A DNA stretch of 64,000 nt from Rhodamnia argentea (GCF_020921035.1 NC_063150.1:28753826-28817825), one strand, 5' to 3'; shown: positions 12,340-23,806, counted from the first letter of the stretch. Notes: a model not told the origin generated them from the letters alone. Numbers and translations: made by a program.

Positions 12340-12500
12340 AGCATGATTTCAGAATAAACCCATGAATCGAAGAACCGGAGCAGTTCCAAGTTCTGCCGAG
12401 ATATGGTCCTATTCCCAGTTCCAAAATTTTAGGACCTCCGATAACCGAGGACCCGGAATCGGGAATCAAGAATCGAGAACCTACAAAACCAAGGAGAACC
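12340..12500. repeat. GGTTCC-rich dispersed repeat
   Basis: Words such as gaaccgg, gttccaagttc, ggaatcgggaa and gagaacctacaaaacc recur here and near 2110-2220, 7610-7800, 18410-18480, 18890-18920 and 63020-63120. Together with the complete copies at 9837 and 51739 they look like decayed arms of hAT-type elements. Confidence 0.5.
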
Positions 12501-12872
12501 TACAGAACCAATGAGGTGACGTCTCCATTTTTTCTGTTGGTGCCGACCTTTGCCTTCTCAAAACACACTAATCTGACGCCAATGAGGGTGTTTTAACGCG
12601 TGAATTTCTGTAACTGAAAATCTTCTTTTTTTTTTAACGATTCCTGGCTTTTGACGGGAAAAAAAAAAGGGTTCTTGGCTTGCTTTGCAATTCACCTGTT
12701 TTCATTTAATTAATTATGTATGGGTCCGGCAAGATAAAGTAACGTGGGCCCGACCGGAAAATTATGGGGGATCGTTCATGCGTTATTTGTTTATAGAGGC
12801 AACCTTGTCCAGCACAAAATAATCCGATCAACGTAACTTTCGAGGGGCGGAAGCTCTAGAAGCAGAGATATT

Positions 12873-13672
12873 GGCCCTGTTTAGTTTAGCATTAGGAATG
12901 AGCATTAGGGCTCTAAAATCCCTTGATCAAATACAAATGGTGTTTGGTTTATTTTTTGACTCACTTTGGAGATATGCAATTGCATCTCAAATGCTTTCCA
13001 AAGTCTTTTAGCCTAGAGGTACTTTGGGCTAAAAGACTTTTGCGAAATGCAACTAATTTTTTTTTTTAAATTTGTCATTTTAGCTTGCCGCCACCCGCCG
13101 CCGTTGCCGCCCACCGCCACCCGCCCACCGGCCGCCACCCATTGCCGCCGATCGCCGCAAACCGCCGTCCATCGCCAACGATAGCCGACCACCGCTCTCC
13201 AACCGCTGTTGCCACCCACTTGCTGTCACCCGTTGCCGCCCACCAACCACCGTAGCCGCCACCACCGACCGCCGCCACCCATCACCGATCACCGCTGCTC
13301 GCCGATCGTCGCCTGTCGCAGCCACCTGCTGTCCACCGTCCACCACCGATCGCCGCTAACTATCGCCCGCCGCCATAGACGCCGCCACCTGCTACCCACC
13401 ACCAATGATTGCTGACTGTCGCCCGTCGCCATCACTACCGCCGCCGCCGACCGCCACCTCCCACCAACGCCGACCCCTGCTTTTTTTTCAAAATGTAAAA
13501 GTACTTTACAAAGTTCATTTTTCACCAAACAGCATTTACGTCAAAGTTGTTTTCCAATGTGTTTTTAAAATACACTTTAGCAAACACTACTTGCATTTTG
13601 GAAAAGACCTTTAGCCCAAAGGTATTAGCATTTTCTCAAAGTCTCTTGGCTAAATGTTGAATCAAACCAGCG
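12873..13672. mobile_element. Older hAT-like element with GC-rich core
   Basis: An 800-bp insert interrupts a site that is continuous in array copies 1 and 2 (agagatctttt and related). Left end ggccctgtttagtttagcatt and right end tgttgaatcaaaccag are imperfect inverse repeats. Flanks gagatatt and cgcatctt are a decayed 8-bp duplication of the ancestral gagatctt. From about 13085 to 13470 the core is a CCG/CCA-rich tract that opens long glycine- or proline-rich frames on both strands; these are compositional, not genes. Confidence 0.65.
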
Positions 13673-14323
13673 CATCTTTAAGTTCATTGATAAATCTTAC
13701 AATTTTGTATAATCTCTGTCTACTTGTAAGTTTCTTTTTCACTAAAGACATTTGACTGCCGGCAATCCATCTTATTGGCACATTTTAATATATCCAGCGC
13801 GTCTAATTCTTTTTAAGTTGATGTGTCCATACGACATTGAAAGTTTCAGTTTCACATAATTCCAAAATCCCATAAAAGACAGAGAGTCTCTTATGCAATA
13901 AAAAGGAAACTGTCGGGTTTTCGAGTAGACCCTGAACTGGCCTGGAATATGCATACAGGGTAGGTTTATAATAATAAAAAAAAAAGAATAAGTTTTTGGC
14001 AGGCAGGCTTTAGGTGGAACCTAAATAGAATTTGGATCATCCCAAGATTATATCCCTCCATTTTTAAGGAAAGAAAAATAAAAGGATAGTCATTAAATGA
14101 TGTTGTAGTAAGTGTTACGTGTCTAAAAGATATGGCAAGTATCAAATTCTAATCCATTTCCTTCCATAGATGGCCAATTCTTCCATAGGAGGAAGCAATC
14201 TCAACCTCGATTTAAAGGATCAACTCGCACGCATTTTCTACACCCAAAGTATTCATTCCCTTGCGTTCCTCTTCCAAAACCTTATCAGCATCATCGTCTC
14301 CTTAAAAAATAAGCTCCAACGAT

Positions 14324-14823
14324 ATGAAGACTCCAATGCTCGCAACACTTCTTTCGTTCACTCAACTTCTTCTCATCACCATCCTCCCCTTCGCATCAGC
14401 CGACCACATTGACGACACATGCAAGAGTACGCCGTACGCCGACTTCTGCATCTCGTCTCTCAGGTCTGACCCCCGGAGTTCCACTGCGGACACCCCTACC
14501 CTAGGCATAATCATGGTCGACAAGGTCGACACGAATGCCAAGTCAACTTTGATCAAAATCAAGGACTTGCTCGGCAAATCCCCAGACCCAAGGATGAAGA
14601 AAGCGCTGACCTATTGCAAGGAGGTATACGAAGTTACCATAAGTGCAAGTGTGCCCTCGAGCAAGGAAAGTTTGACAAAAGGCGACTACAAGTTCGCCGT
14701 GGACTACATGAGGGACGCGGCGAGTGAAGCATCCAATTGCGAGGCAAGTCACCATTAGCGGACTCGAACGATTATGAGAACAAGGCAGCCTCGGTGGCTT
14801 CCGCCATTGCTGCGGTGGCTTAA
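14324..14823 (+). pseudogene. PMEI/invertase-inhibitor copy 4, C-terminally truncated
   Basis: Signal peptide (MKTPMLATLLSFTQLLL...FASA) and most of the PMEI domain read cleanly from 14324, with the cysteines of DTCKSTPYADFC, the third in YCKE and the fourth in NCE. Thirteen bases present in the intact copies (the region encoding GFG) are missing near 14742, which shifts the frame into a stop at 14756-14758 after 144 codons. The original last helix follows out of frame to about 14823, where it too ends differently (a TAA after gctgcggtggct). The product would lack about 27 residues, the last helix of the bundle, so I treat it as a probable pseudogene. A truncated secreted protein cannot be excluded. 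Confidence 0.75.
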
Positions 14824-15234
14824 CTTTTATGAGCACTGATGATCACTGAGATGACTTATTAGATTAATAAAGGTCGAAGAAAAAATGTTTAGCTCGAAAG
14901 CAAAATGAAAACTGGACTGTAATATTTCGTAATGAAAGTGCGGTTTTTGTTTGATAATATTCTATGAATCCAATCCAATGCCAAAGCATGCTCATTTAAA
15001 GATGATTGAGACGATAGATACCATTTCAAATATCCTCAGTATGGTGAAAAATCTCATCACATGTTTGGTACAATCGAAGATGGAATAATCTTTATGATTT
15101 TTGAAAATATCTCTAGGCTGATACAAATCAGAGCAAAAAAGAGGCGCAGAGGATCGGTGCCATACATTAGAATAGAAATCAGACCCTTTTTTTTTAGCTC
15201 TCGTGTTTTTTACGTTCTCCAAGCGTTAGTAAGA

Positions 15235-15452
15235 TTCTTCAACTGAAGGGAGGAGACAATGCGCAAAGTCACTCTGAGCAAGTCGATCACATTCTTATGG
15301 GCCGCGGAGGTTCACTCTTCGACAGTGAGTGAGGCGACCAGTTCGACCAGCTTATGCATGAACTCGACAATCTCCTCGTACCGCCGAGCCTACTTGGCGA
15401 ACCTCGTTAGGCACATGTACTAGTCCATGCACAGGTTCTTCGGCGCCGCCAT
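15235..15452 (-). pseudogene. 14-3-3 protein N-terminal fragment (pseudogene)
   Basis: Read on the minus strand from an ATG at 15452, the sequence resembles the first 70 or so residues of a plant 14-3-3 protein: ARRYEEIVEFMHKLVELV aligns to the family's AERYEEMVEFM helix, SLTVEE to ELTVEER, and AHKNVIDLLRVTLRIVSSL to the AYKNVIGARRASWRIISSI helix. In-frame stops fall near residues 11 and 21 and again after LTVEE, a few residues are missing after LTVEE, and the similarity stops soon after. It lies inside DNA found only in array copy 4. The DNA on its 5' side may be captured leader. It is a dead fragment, probably carried in by a transposon. Confidence 0.65.
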
Positions 15453-15900
15453 CGCAAATCGGACTCATTGAGTTGCTCTGGTCAATCGGTCGATCGTAGA
15501 ACGTTGGCTTCAAGCAGAGAGAGAGCGTGATCTCCTCGGCCTTGAAAGTAAAGAAGAGGATGAACTCCCTGCCAGAGATTCTCAAAAAAAAAAAAAAAAA
15601 AAAAAAACTCCTTGAGGGCGGTGGCGGTGAGCCGGTGGCAAGGAGAGTGATTGATTGAGAGGTGCAAACCTGGAAGGGAAGTTTTCTCCATTTTTTTTTT
15701 AAATTCTTTCATATTAGATATCTTATTCGACTTTATCCCATCTTCCAGATGGGATTCTTTTATCCGGCGGCATTTATCAGGATCATATCCAGACACATCC
15801 GAATCCAGTGTCCTCCCAAAAATTGGATAGGATAAAAATTATCTCATCCATAATTATATTTGGTGCACCAAACGAGGCCATAAAGTACAATATCACCATG
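15453..15900. mobile_element. Copy-4-specific insert, one transposon-like end visible
   Basis: Compared with array copies 1 and 5, DNA from about 15022 to 15960 is extra in copy 4. Its right side ends aattatatttggtgcaccaaacgaggcc, a typical outer end of small plant DNA transposons (inverse: ggcctcgtttggtgcacc). The matching left end was not found. An A27 run lies at 15581-15607. This insert is the likely carrier of the 14-3-3 fragment. Confidence 0.4.
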
Positions 15901-16859
15901 ATAGTAGCACCAACACAGAAAAGATTATATGCTTCTCATCCATCAAAAGCTAGATATACTTTTGTAAATTATAAATAAAGATAAAATGATTGTTTACCTG
16001 TCGAAACCACACAAGGGATAAATGAAGCGACCGTCTCTGCAATTAGAGCTTTGGAACATGGTACAAACGATAATGAGGAGTTGTTCTTGTATCTTCTATA
16101 AATAACCCGACTATAAGACGTATTCAAGTACAAAATACTCTGTTTGGCTAATGATGAGATATAAGAGACATGAATCCTCTCGATTTCGGATTATCCAAAA
16201 AATAAGTTCGATTCGATATAATTAAATAAGCTCGTTCTATTTGGATTGCGTGATTATAACATTAATGGTGAAAATTTCAACAGTTTCAAGATATATCGAT
16301 AGAACTTATGACCACCATGAAAGTCATCAGTTTGTAACAGTCATACAAAGGCTTCATAACAATGTTGTAACATTTGATTTAGCTCTTCATAAATCCTCCA
16401 TTATTTTATAATGACTTTATAAAGGTTATCGTTTTGAAAATTATTAATTGATTTACATTGATTTTCTAATGGCTCTTTCTTTCGTTTGAACATAAAATTA
16501 AACTTCAAACCGCAATCCAAGAAGAAATTCCGATTTACAAAAAATTTCACTTACCTTCTTATATCTTTCCTTTCCTTGCCGAGTTATATGCCTATCTTTG
16601 TTTCCGTTCGTTCTATTATATTGTGCAGAATAAAGAAGAAGATTTGTTGCATGTTGGGAAGATAGCTGCTAGAGCCTGTCACACCAAGTTTTGTACTCCG
16701 AGAGGAAGAGTTATCTTTAAGGATAGTGCTTACCCACATCAGACAATTGATCCCATTTTCTCACCTTCTTTGATAGATTTCCAACAATTCTTATTTTTAA
16801 TATTAGCTAATATTTTTTCCAACAATTATAAAATCTGGTCAAGTGTAGTTCAATAAATG

Positions 16860-17113
16860 CATCGGACTCCTAGTAATCTAAGCATATTCAGACCAAGACA
16901 AGCTATCTCCTCTATTTTTCATTGGGTATTAATATCATAAGGAATACTCACAAGTGAGACACGAAAGTATCCAAATATTTTAAGTTGCCTCTCCTTATAA
17001 TGCTCTTCAGTAAGCATTAGGCTACTATCATCTATTTTGATTTTAACACCTAAAATAACATGAGCTTCTCCCAAGTCCATTATAAAATGATTATTAGTAA
17101 AAAAAAAATTCAT
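16860..17113 (-). mobile_element. Ty1/copia fragment (reverse transcriptase to RNase H region)
   Basis: On the minus strand the conserved copia words DLGEAHVILGVKI and VSIPYD are recognisable. This is a short, broken, old fragment without LTRs. A homologous fragment at 21541-21789 occupies the same relative position in array copy 5, so it predates that duplication. Confidence 0.75.
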
Positions 17114-17292
17114 TCACAATATCGATACATGTACTTAATAAAATTTACTGTACTCTCAGTAGAGAAAATTCGGTTTTTTCTACAACTTAAAAAAAAGTTA
17201 AGTTTCATGATATTACTCGGTAGCTACCCAACAAGAGAACATAGTGCAATTGAGGTGGACTCTGATATCCTAGGCTTTCAAATCAACAAACC

Positions 17293-17910
17293 TAATGCAC
17301 ACGTGATAAATTTATTCTAAACTATTTTTTGACCATGAAAAATTCCAAACTAGTACACTTCTGATAAATTTATTCCAAATTTTTTTTTTATCACAAACAA
17401 ATCATAAACTAGTATACATGTGGCAAATTTACTCAAAACTAATTTTTTTGATCATGAAGAACTCCAAATTGGAGCAGTTATGATAAATTTATTATAAACC
17501 AATTTTTTTATCATAAAAAAAATCACAAAATGATACTCTCGTGATAAATTTACCCTATATTAGTTTTCGTTAAATTGAATTAATATCACGAAAAACCTCC
17601 AAAATGATACATATGTAACAAATATAGTGTAAAAATCTCAAAATGGTATACCCGTCTACTATCACGTGTCATCAACTCAGCAATTTAATGGTAAAATTTA
17701 CTGAAAATTCACGGAGGGTAAATTTATCACAGGTGTACAAGTTTGGATAAAATTTTCACAAGTGTATCAACTTGGGATTTTCCATAGTAAAAAAATAGTT
17801 TGGGATAAATTTGTAACATGTGTACCAATTTGAGATTTTTAGTGGTAAAAAAATTAAATTTGGGATAAATTTATCATAAGTGTATCAGTTTGAGGTTTTG
17901 GTGGAACTAA
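17293..17910. mobile_element. Foldback element with iterated arms, left end missing
   Basis: The left half repeats a unit of about 60 bp containing gtgataaatttattc...aaactagtacac. The right half carries the inverse (gtgtatcaacttgggatttt...gggataaatttatcaca). The right outer end (ttttggtggaactaaccc) has no left counterpart, so the left terminus is lost. Non-coding. Confidence 0.65.
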
Positions 17911-17924
17911 CCCAATTTTTTAGT

Positions 17925-18300
17925 AGTCTCTCCTTGTAATGCTCTTGTGTTTGCATTAGGCCACTATAATTTATTTTACTTTTAACACCCAAAATAACAC
18001 TAGCTTCTCCCAAGTCCATCATAAAATATCTACTAGTAAAAAGTTATAGTGTTTCATTCACAACATCGATACATGTACCGAATAACATTTATTGTACCCT
18101 CAGCAAAGAAAAATCAGATTTTTACTTAAAAGAAAAAAATCATTTCCATGATATTAACAACAAAACAACAATTCACTCCATAGCTACCCAACAAAAGAAC
18201 ATACTGCGATTGAGGTGGACTCTCATATCCTAGGCTTTAAAATCAACAAACCTTTGGACGCTCACTTCCCCTTTGCAAGTTTTGAAGAGAAACATGAATC
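17925..18300. repeat. Local duplicate of 16985-17290, including a second copia piece
   Basis: Positions 17930-18260 repeat 16990-17290 in the same orientation (landmarks cttctcccaagtccat, acatcgatacatgtac, atagctacccaac, gaggtggactct, atcctaggctttaaaatc). The copy starts with a broken copia fragment homologous to that at 16919-17113. The foldback element lies between the two copies. Confidence 0.7.
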
Positions 18301-18340
18301 AACAAATTCAGTTTATGTCATCTTCAGCCCGACAGGTTTC
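18205..18340 (+). other. Conserved unknown reading frame (EVDSHILGFKINK block), copy A
   Basis: This block translates as EVDSHILGFKINKPLDAHF followed by a stretch with KHESTNSVYVI. A second copy at 21985-22140 reads almost the same (EVDSHIVGFKINKSLDAHF..., KHESTNSVYII), and a short third copy is at 17250-17295. I do not recognise the family. It could be part of an unrelated element or of a lost host gene. The similarity follows from DNA duplication and is not in itself evidence of selection. Confidence 0.3.
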
Positions 18341-18609
18341 ATCAGCAAAGAAACAAATGTTGATCTCATTAGTACCAACCATAAGATCAAAAGAAAATAC
18401 ATAAGAAATAACTTCACGGTTTTCGGTTCCACATTTTTAGGAATCGGGAACCGAGAACTAGACTCCACAAGCACAAAAATCTGTCGATATTTCCAACTTC
18501 GTTTTGTTGTTCCTATGATATTGAAGAGGGATATAAATTGGTATTTCATTCCTTCACGAAGAAACGTTTATTTAGTCACAAGAAGTTTTTTTTTCAATGT
18601 ATTTATTTA

Positions 18610-18880
18610 ATTCCAGGACACAAGATCCATTTCTATAGATAAGATAAATCTATCAAATCATATCTTCATGTACCAAATCCAAATTTTTTGGACATAGACA
18701 CCTATGATATTTTTTTTTTCCGACAATGGATGGTGAAAAACGGATATCAGAAAGATACTGTCATTTTTGGTCTCCTTTTTTAACTTTGTATTTTTTAAAT
18801 AAAAATAGGAATTTCACTGCTCTTTTTTTTTTTTCTTGACAGATAAAAATGAAATAATAAACAAATATTCAAGTTTTGTT
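18610..18880. other. Spacer before PMEI copy 5, no gene seen
   Basis: AT-rich DNA with poly-T and poly-A runs. The array homology resumes near 18890 (cctgcaaaatcaatgaggtaacg). Confidence 0.5.
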
Positions 18881-19623
18881 TTTTGCTTCTGGGAACCTGC
18901 AAAATCAATGAGGTAACGTCTCCATTGGCTTGCTGGCCATTGACTTTTCAAAACACACTAATTTGATGATGAGAAGGGTGTTTTAACTCGTGAATTTCTG
19001 TAACTGAAAAATCTTCTTTTTTTAACAGTTCTAGGCCTACTTTGCAATTCATGTGTTTGCGTTTAATTAATCATGTATAGGTCCGGCAAGATAAATGTGT
19101 AACCGACTAAAAAATACGGGGGATCATTCCTGCATTCTTTGTTATAGAGGCAACCTTTTTCCAGCACAAATAATCTCATAGAAGATAGAATATTCTATGT
19201 AAAAAAAAAAAAAAATGGCCTGTTCCCAAATAGTCCCTAGAACCGATTTTGGAACAAGTGACAAGGTAGGTTCTGAATTCCAGAGTGTGAAGGTAGGTTT
19301 TACGTTTAAAAAAAAAAGGAACTTGTTCCGACGGTGACGGATAGGTTTCAAATTCTCACTGGAACCTAGACAAAACCTAAACTATATACCTCCATTTTTA
19401 AGAAAAGAAAAATCAAAGGATAGTCTTTAAATGGTGCTGTGGTAAGTGTTATGTGTCTAATCCTAATCCATTTCTTCCATGGGAGGAAGCAATTTCAACC
19501 TCAACCTCAATTTAAAGGATCAACTAACACGCATTTCCTCCGCCCAAAGCATTCTTTCCCTTACTTTCCTCTTCCAAAACCTCATCAGCATCATCGTCTT
19601 CTTCAAAAACAAGCTCCAACAAT

Positions 19624-20139
19624 ATGAAGACTCCAATGCTCCCGCTACTTCTCTTGATCACTCAACTTCTTCTCATCACCATCCTCCCATTCGCATCCGC
19701 CGACCTAGTTGATGACACGTGCAAGAAGACGCCATACGCTGACTTCTGCGTCTCGGCTCTCAGGTCCGATAGCCGGAGCTCCACCGCGGACACCCCAAAG
19801 CTAGGCCTAATCATGGTCGACAAGGTCGAAGTGAACGCCAAGTCAACTCTGACCAAAATCAAGGACTTGCTTCCCAAATCCCCCGACCCGGGGATGAAGC
19901 AAGCGTTGACCTCTTGCGGGGAGTTGTACAATGTTATCATAAGCATGGACGTGCCCCCGAGCAAGGAAAGTTTGACAAAAGGCGACTACAAGTTCGCCGA
20001 GGAGTACATGACGGACGCGGCGACTGAAGCATCCATTTGTGAGGCGGGCTTTGGAGTCAAGTCGCCATTATCAAACTCAAACGATTATGTGAACAAGGCG
20101 GCCTCAGTGGCTTCCGCCATTGCCAGGTTACTGCTGTGA
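19624..20139 (+). CDS. PMEI/invertase-inhibitor domain protein, array copy 5 (intact)
   Basis: Intact single-exon gene of 171 aa, the same length as copy 2. The signal peptide (residues 1-26, MKTPMLPLLLLITQLLL... ending FASA) targets it to the secretory pathway. The four PMEI cysteines are at 33, 42, 98 and 139. Differences from copy 2 cluster in the surface helices (for example CGELYNVIISMDVPPSKES and FAEEYMTDAATEASICEAG). The changes are scattered and leave the cysteines and the DYKFA and NDY motifs unchanged, compatible with a working inhibitor. The target, acid invertase or pectin methylesterase, cannot be told from sequence. Promoter-proximal sequence is shared with the other copies, so similar expression is likely at first. 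Confidence 0.9.
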   Translation: MKTPMLPLLLLITQLLLITILPFASADLVDDTCKKTPYADFCVSALRSDSRSSTADTPKLGLIMVDKVEVNAKSTLTKIKDLLPKSPDPGMKQALTSCGELYNVIISMDVPPSKESLTKGDYKFAEEYMTDAATEASICEAGFGVKSPLSNSNDYVNKAASVASAIARLLL

Positions 20140-21540
20140 GCAATGATGATCAGTCAGATGGTTTGTAAGATTAATAAAGGTTGAAGAAGAAATGTTCAAC
20201 TCGGAAGCAAAATGAAAGTTGAACTGTAAGGTTTCTTAATGAAAGTGCGGTTTTTGTTTAATAATATTCTATGAATCGTATCCAATACCAAGCATGCTCA
20301 TTTTAAAGCTGATCGATATGATAGATCATATTTTCATGACCAAACACCTTTCCACTCGTTAATAGATATATGCGTAGCCAACTGCTCTAAAACTTTAAGC
20401 TTATAGAAGAAGGCATGGTTTAATATTTATATATTCTAACACATAACACATGGAGAAACAAGCAAATTCGAGGTACAAATTTTCAAATTGGTTTGAATAC
20501 TTGTCACTTAGATAATGTAATTGATTAGTTTACACCATTTTAGTCATGATACACCATATGTTTTCTGCTTCCTGTGTGCACCTAAGCACGTGCATGAGAG
20601 AGAACCATCTAACTCGATAGGCTTGAATAGATATACTCAAAATTTTCCAATGGATTATCTTGATTTCGAGGTGTATGAGTTATGGAAGTGAAAGTATCAA
20701 ACTTTTGAGCAAGCTTTAATTAGTCGATTAAGGGATAAATGGATCAGCCCCCTCCATGAAATTAGTGCTTTGGAACATGGTACAAACGTGAAAGAGTAGT
20801 TGTTCTTGTATCTCCTGTAAATAGCCCAACTATAAGATGTATTCAAGTACAAAATGCTCTGTTTGGCTGATGATGAGATATAAGAAACATGAATCCTCTC
20901 AATTCTGTTACACAAAGATAAACAAAATAGGTGGGTTCGATCTAACTAACAAGCTGGTTCTATTTGGGTTGCTTGATTGTCACCTTACTGTCGAATATTT
21001 CAACAGTTTTAAAACATTTTTATAGAAGTTATGACAGCCATGAAATCCATCATTTTGCAACGGTCTTGTAACGGCGTTATACAGGTTTCGTAAAATTTGA
21101 TTTATTTCTTCATAAACATTCCCATTATTTTATAATGGTTATCGTTTTCAAATTATCAATTGATTTATGACGGATTCTTAACTGCTCTCTCTTTCATTTG
21201 GATATAAAATTAAACTTCAAACCACAATCCAAAAAGTAATTCGATTTAAAAGAGAATTTCCCTTTCCTCATCATATCTTTCCTTTTCTTGGTGAGTTATA
21301 TACACAACGTTGTTCCCGTTCCTTGTATTATTCTCTGCGAAATAAAGAAAAAGGTTTGTTGCATCTTGGAGGATAGTCGCTAGAGCGTATTGCATTAAGT
21401 TTCATACTCAAAGAGATGAAGTTATCTTTAAGGACTTGCTCCCTAGACTGTTGATGTTATTTTATCATATTCTTCAATAGATTTCCAACGATTTTTTATT
21501 TCATATTGTCTAATATTTTTCTAACAATTATAAAATTAGG

Positions 21541-21789
21541 TCAAGTGTAGTTCATTAGATGCATTGGACTCTTAATCATCCAAGCATATTCAGACGGGGA
21601 CACGCTCTCTCCTCTATTTTTCATCAATTGGGTATTAATATCATAAGGAATACTCACAAGTGAGACACTATAGTATCCAGATTTTTTAAGTAGCCTCTCC
21701 TCATAATGCTCTTGAGTAAGCATTAGGCCATTATAATTTATTTTGATTTTAATACCCAAAATAACATTAGCTTCTCCCAAGTCCATCAT
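21541..21789 (-). mobile_element. Ty1/copia fragment, copy-5 counterpart
   Basis: On the minus strand it shows copia words DLGEANVILGIKI, GLMLTQEHYEERL and VSIPYD. It is a broken internal fragment without LTRs, homologous to 16860-17113. Both fragments stop at the same point on the low-coordinate side, so the truncation happened before the segment was duplicated. Confidence 0.75.
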
Positions 21790-22199
21790 AAATATCTATT
21801 AGTCAAAAACTATATTGTTCCACTCACAACATCAATACATGTTCCATACGACATTTATTGAAATCTCAGTAAAGAGAATTCAGTTTTTTCTACAACTTTA
21901 AAGAAAAAAATCATTTCCATGATATTAACAACAAAAGAACAAAACAACAATTTACTCCATGGCTACCCAACAAGAGACCATATTGCGATTGAGGTGGACT
22001 CTCATATCGTCGGCTTCAAAATCAACAAATCTTTGGACGCTCACTTCCCCTTTGCAAGTTTGCAAGAGAAACATGAATCAACAAATTCAGTTTATATCAT
22101 ACTCAACCCCCCAGAGGTTTTATCAGCAAAGAAACAACTTTAGTAACCATCATCAATTCAAGCTCAGACCCTCTATGTAATTTTATATTTCCTTATACA

Positions 22200-22610
22200 G
22201 CATGGGAACCCGAAACGTTCAGTAGAATATGTAGGACGCTTCAAGACTCCATCTTTATAGAGATTTATAGAACTAAGATGGAAATTATTCTACTCTTTGA
22301 AGACTCAAAATAAAACATAAAAAATACAGATATTAGAACTAGGGGATGGTGAGCAAAACGTAAAAGACAGCCTAGGCAATCTCATAATACAGAGAAGTAT
22401 TAGGATGAACCGTATGGTGATCCAATCACGCAGGCGAAACAAAAAAATTACTAAATTAGAAGTAGGGAACTTTCGATGTATTACCCTGTTTCCAACTCAA
22501 ATAGATTTGAACAAAGGGTGAAAGCCTTTGCGCTCGACTTAGGGATTGATAATATACCCGCGAAAGGCCACAAGCAAGGACCTACTCTGGGGACAACGTA
22601 TGGTGCTTTA
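22200..22610. other. Spacer, no gene seen
   Basis: No coding family, repeat pair or element end recognised here. Confidence 0.5.
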
Positions 22611-22639
22611 GACCGGTCTTAATGGCGAACACCTTTGCG

Positions 22640-22890
22640 AATCAAAAATGGAAGATGGGTGTGAACAAAAAAAAAAGCACATGTAAGGTCACTGAAAATA
22701 ATCCACGAGGCAACATCACCGGTTCTTCTCTCAGACAATTCATCGAACATCTTTCGAGCATTATTAGTAACCCTGATACTGTGCCGAGAATAAAAGTGGC
22801 CGCCTCGAACTCCATTCTGCAAGCCCTCAAAATCCTTCACCCACATGCCGGAGCTCAGCCTCACACAGATGGATAGCCAGGCTCACAGCA
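22640..22890 (-). pseudogene. Possible PPR-protein fragment
   Basis: The minus strand reads SGMWVKDFEGLQNGV... and then NNARKMFDELSERRTGDVASW. ARKMFDELSER..DVASW resembles the pentatricopeptide consensus ARKMFDEMPERDVVSWN. Only about one repeat is visible and no longer frame supports it, so this is at best a small gene fragment. Confidence 0.3.
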
Positions 22891-23134
22891 TCACTTCATG
22901 AGCTACTACGTCACCAAATCCCATCGGGACTCACGCCGTAAGGCACACTAGGGAGTTGTTCTTATGATTGTAATAATTTGGAGAAGGTGAAAATAAGAAG
23001 GATTCACATATTTATGTATCACCATCTCGTTTGAAAAATAAACAACAGATTCACCTTGAGACTTTTGGTAGGTTTTTATTTACCAACTTTTATCAAATTT
23101 TATTACCAACGCCTTCAGTTTACCAATTTTCTTA

Positions 23135-23796
23135 GGGAAGAGTATCAAAAAAGTCTTCAACCTAGTGCATTAGTGCCAATTCATTCAGAAACCTTTTTTT
23201 GATGCCAATTCAGTTCTAAACATTTTGCATTGATGCCAATTAAGTCCTAAACATTTTTTTGGTGCTCATTCAGTCTTAAAACTTTTGCATTGGTGCCAAT
23301 TCAGTCATAAATATTCTATATTTATGCCAATTGAGTTAATCCGGCCAATTTTAATCGAAAATCGCTGACGTAGATATCGATTTTTCTACGTGGCCTGACT
23401 AGCGCTAACTTGGACATTTTTTTAGTCTTATTCTAATATTTTAAATAATTTTTTAAGCATCTTTTTTATTTTTTAAAAAATTTTTTTAAAATATCAAATA
23501 AATATTAAAAAAAATATGCACGTTAAGGCCAACCGTGCCACGTAAGATAATTGACATCTACGCTAGTAATTTCCGATCAAAATTGGCTGAATTGACTCAA
23601 TTGGCATAAATGTAAAATATTTAGGACTAAATTGACATTAATATAAAATGTTTAGGACTGAATTGATATTAATAGAAGGTTTAGGACTTAATTGGCACCA
23701 ATGCAAAAGGTTTATGATTGAATTGGTACCAAAAAAAGGTTTAAGACTAAATTTGCATTAATGCAATAGGTTTAGGACTTTTTTGACATTTTTCCC
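23135..23796. mobile_element. Complete foldback MULE-like element with sub-repeat arms
   Basis: A 662-bp element flanked by the identical 10-mer aattttctta (23125-23134 and 23797-23806). It starts gggaagagtatcaaaaaagtc and ends in the near-inverse (ggacttttttgacatttttccc). Each arm is a run of about five units of roughly 30-35 bp of the type gtgccaattcagtcctaaac. A short AT-rich core lies between inverse words (acgtagatatcga / gacatctacgct). Non-coding. Confidence 0.85.
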
Positions 23797-23806
23797 AATT
23801 TTCTTA

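Larger units (their letters stand above)
2250..22190 (+). repeat. Tandem array of five PMEI-carrying segmental copies
   Basis: Five segments share flanks as well as coding sequence. Approximate extents are 2250-4870, 7340-10385, 10385-12080, 12300-16440 and 18880-21560. Shared landmarks upstream of the genes are ggcaagataaatgtgt, tttatagaggcaacc, ccatttttaagg and agctccaac just before the ATG. Shared landmarks downstream are attaataaaggttgaagaag (a poly(A)-signal region), gaaaccacacaagggataaatg, gcccaactataag and caagctggttctatttgg. Copy 3 has lost the distal upstream part. The copies differ mainly by transposon insertions and small indels, as expected of unequal crossing-over products that then diverged. 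Confidence 0.85.

Noticed and set aside
13013-13614. Long open frames on both strands, Gly/Trp-rich or Pro/His-rich
   Set aside because: They come from a CCG/CCA-rich low-complexity core of a transposon and exist in several frames at once.
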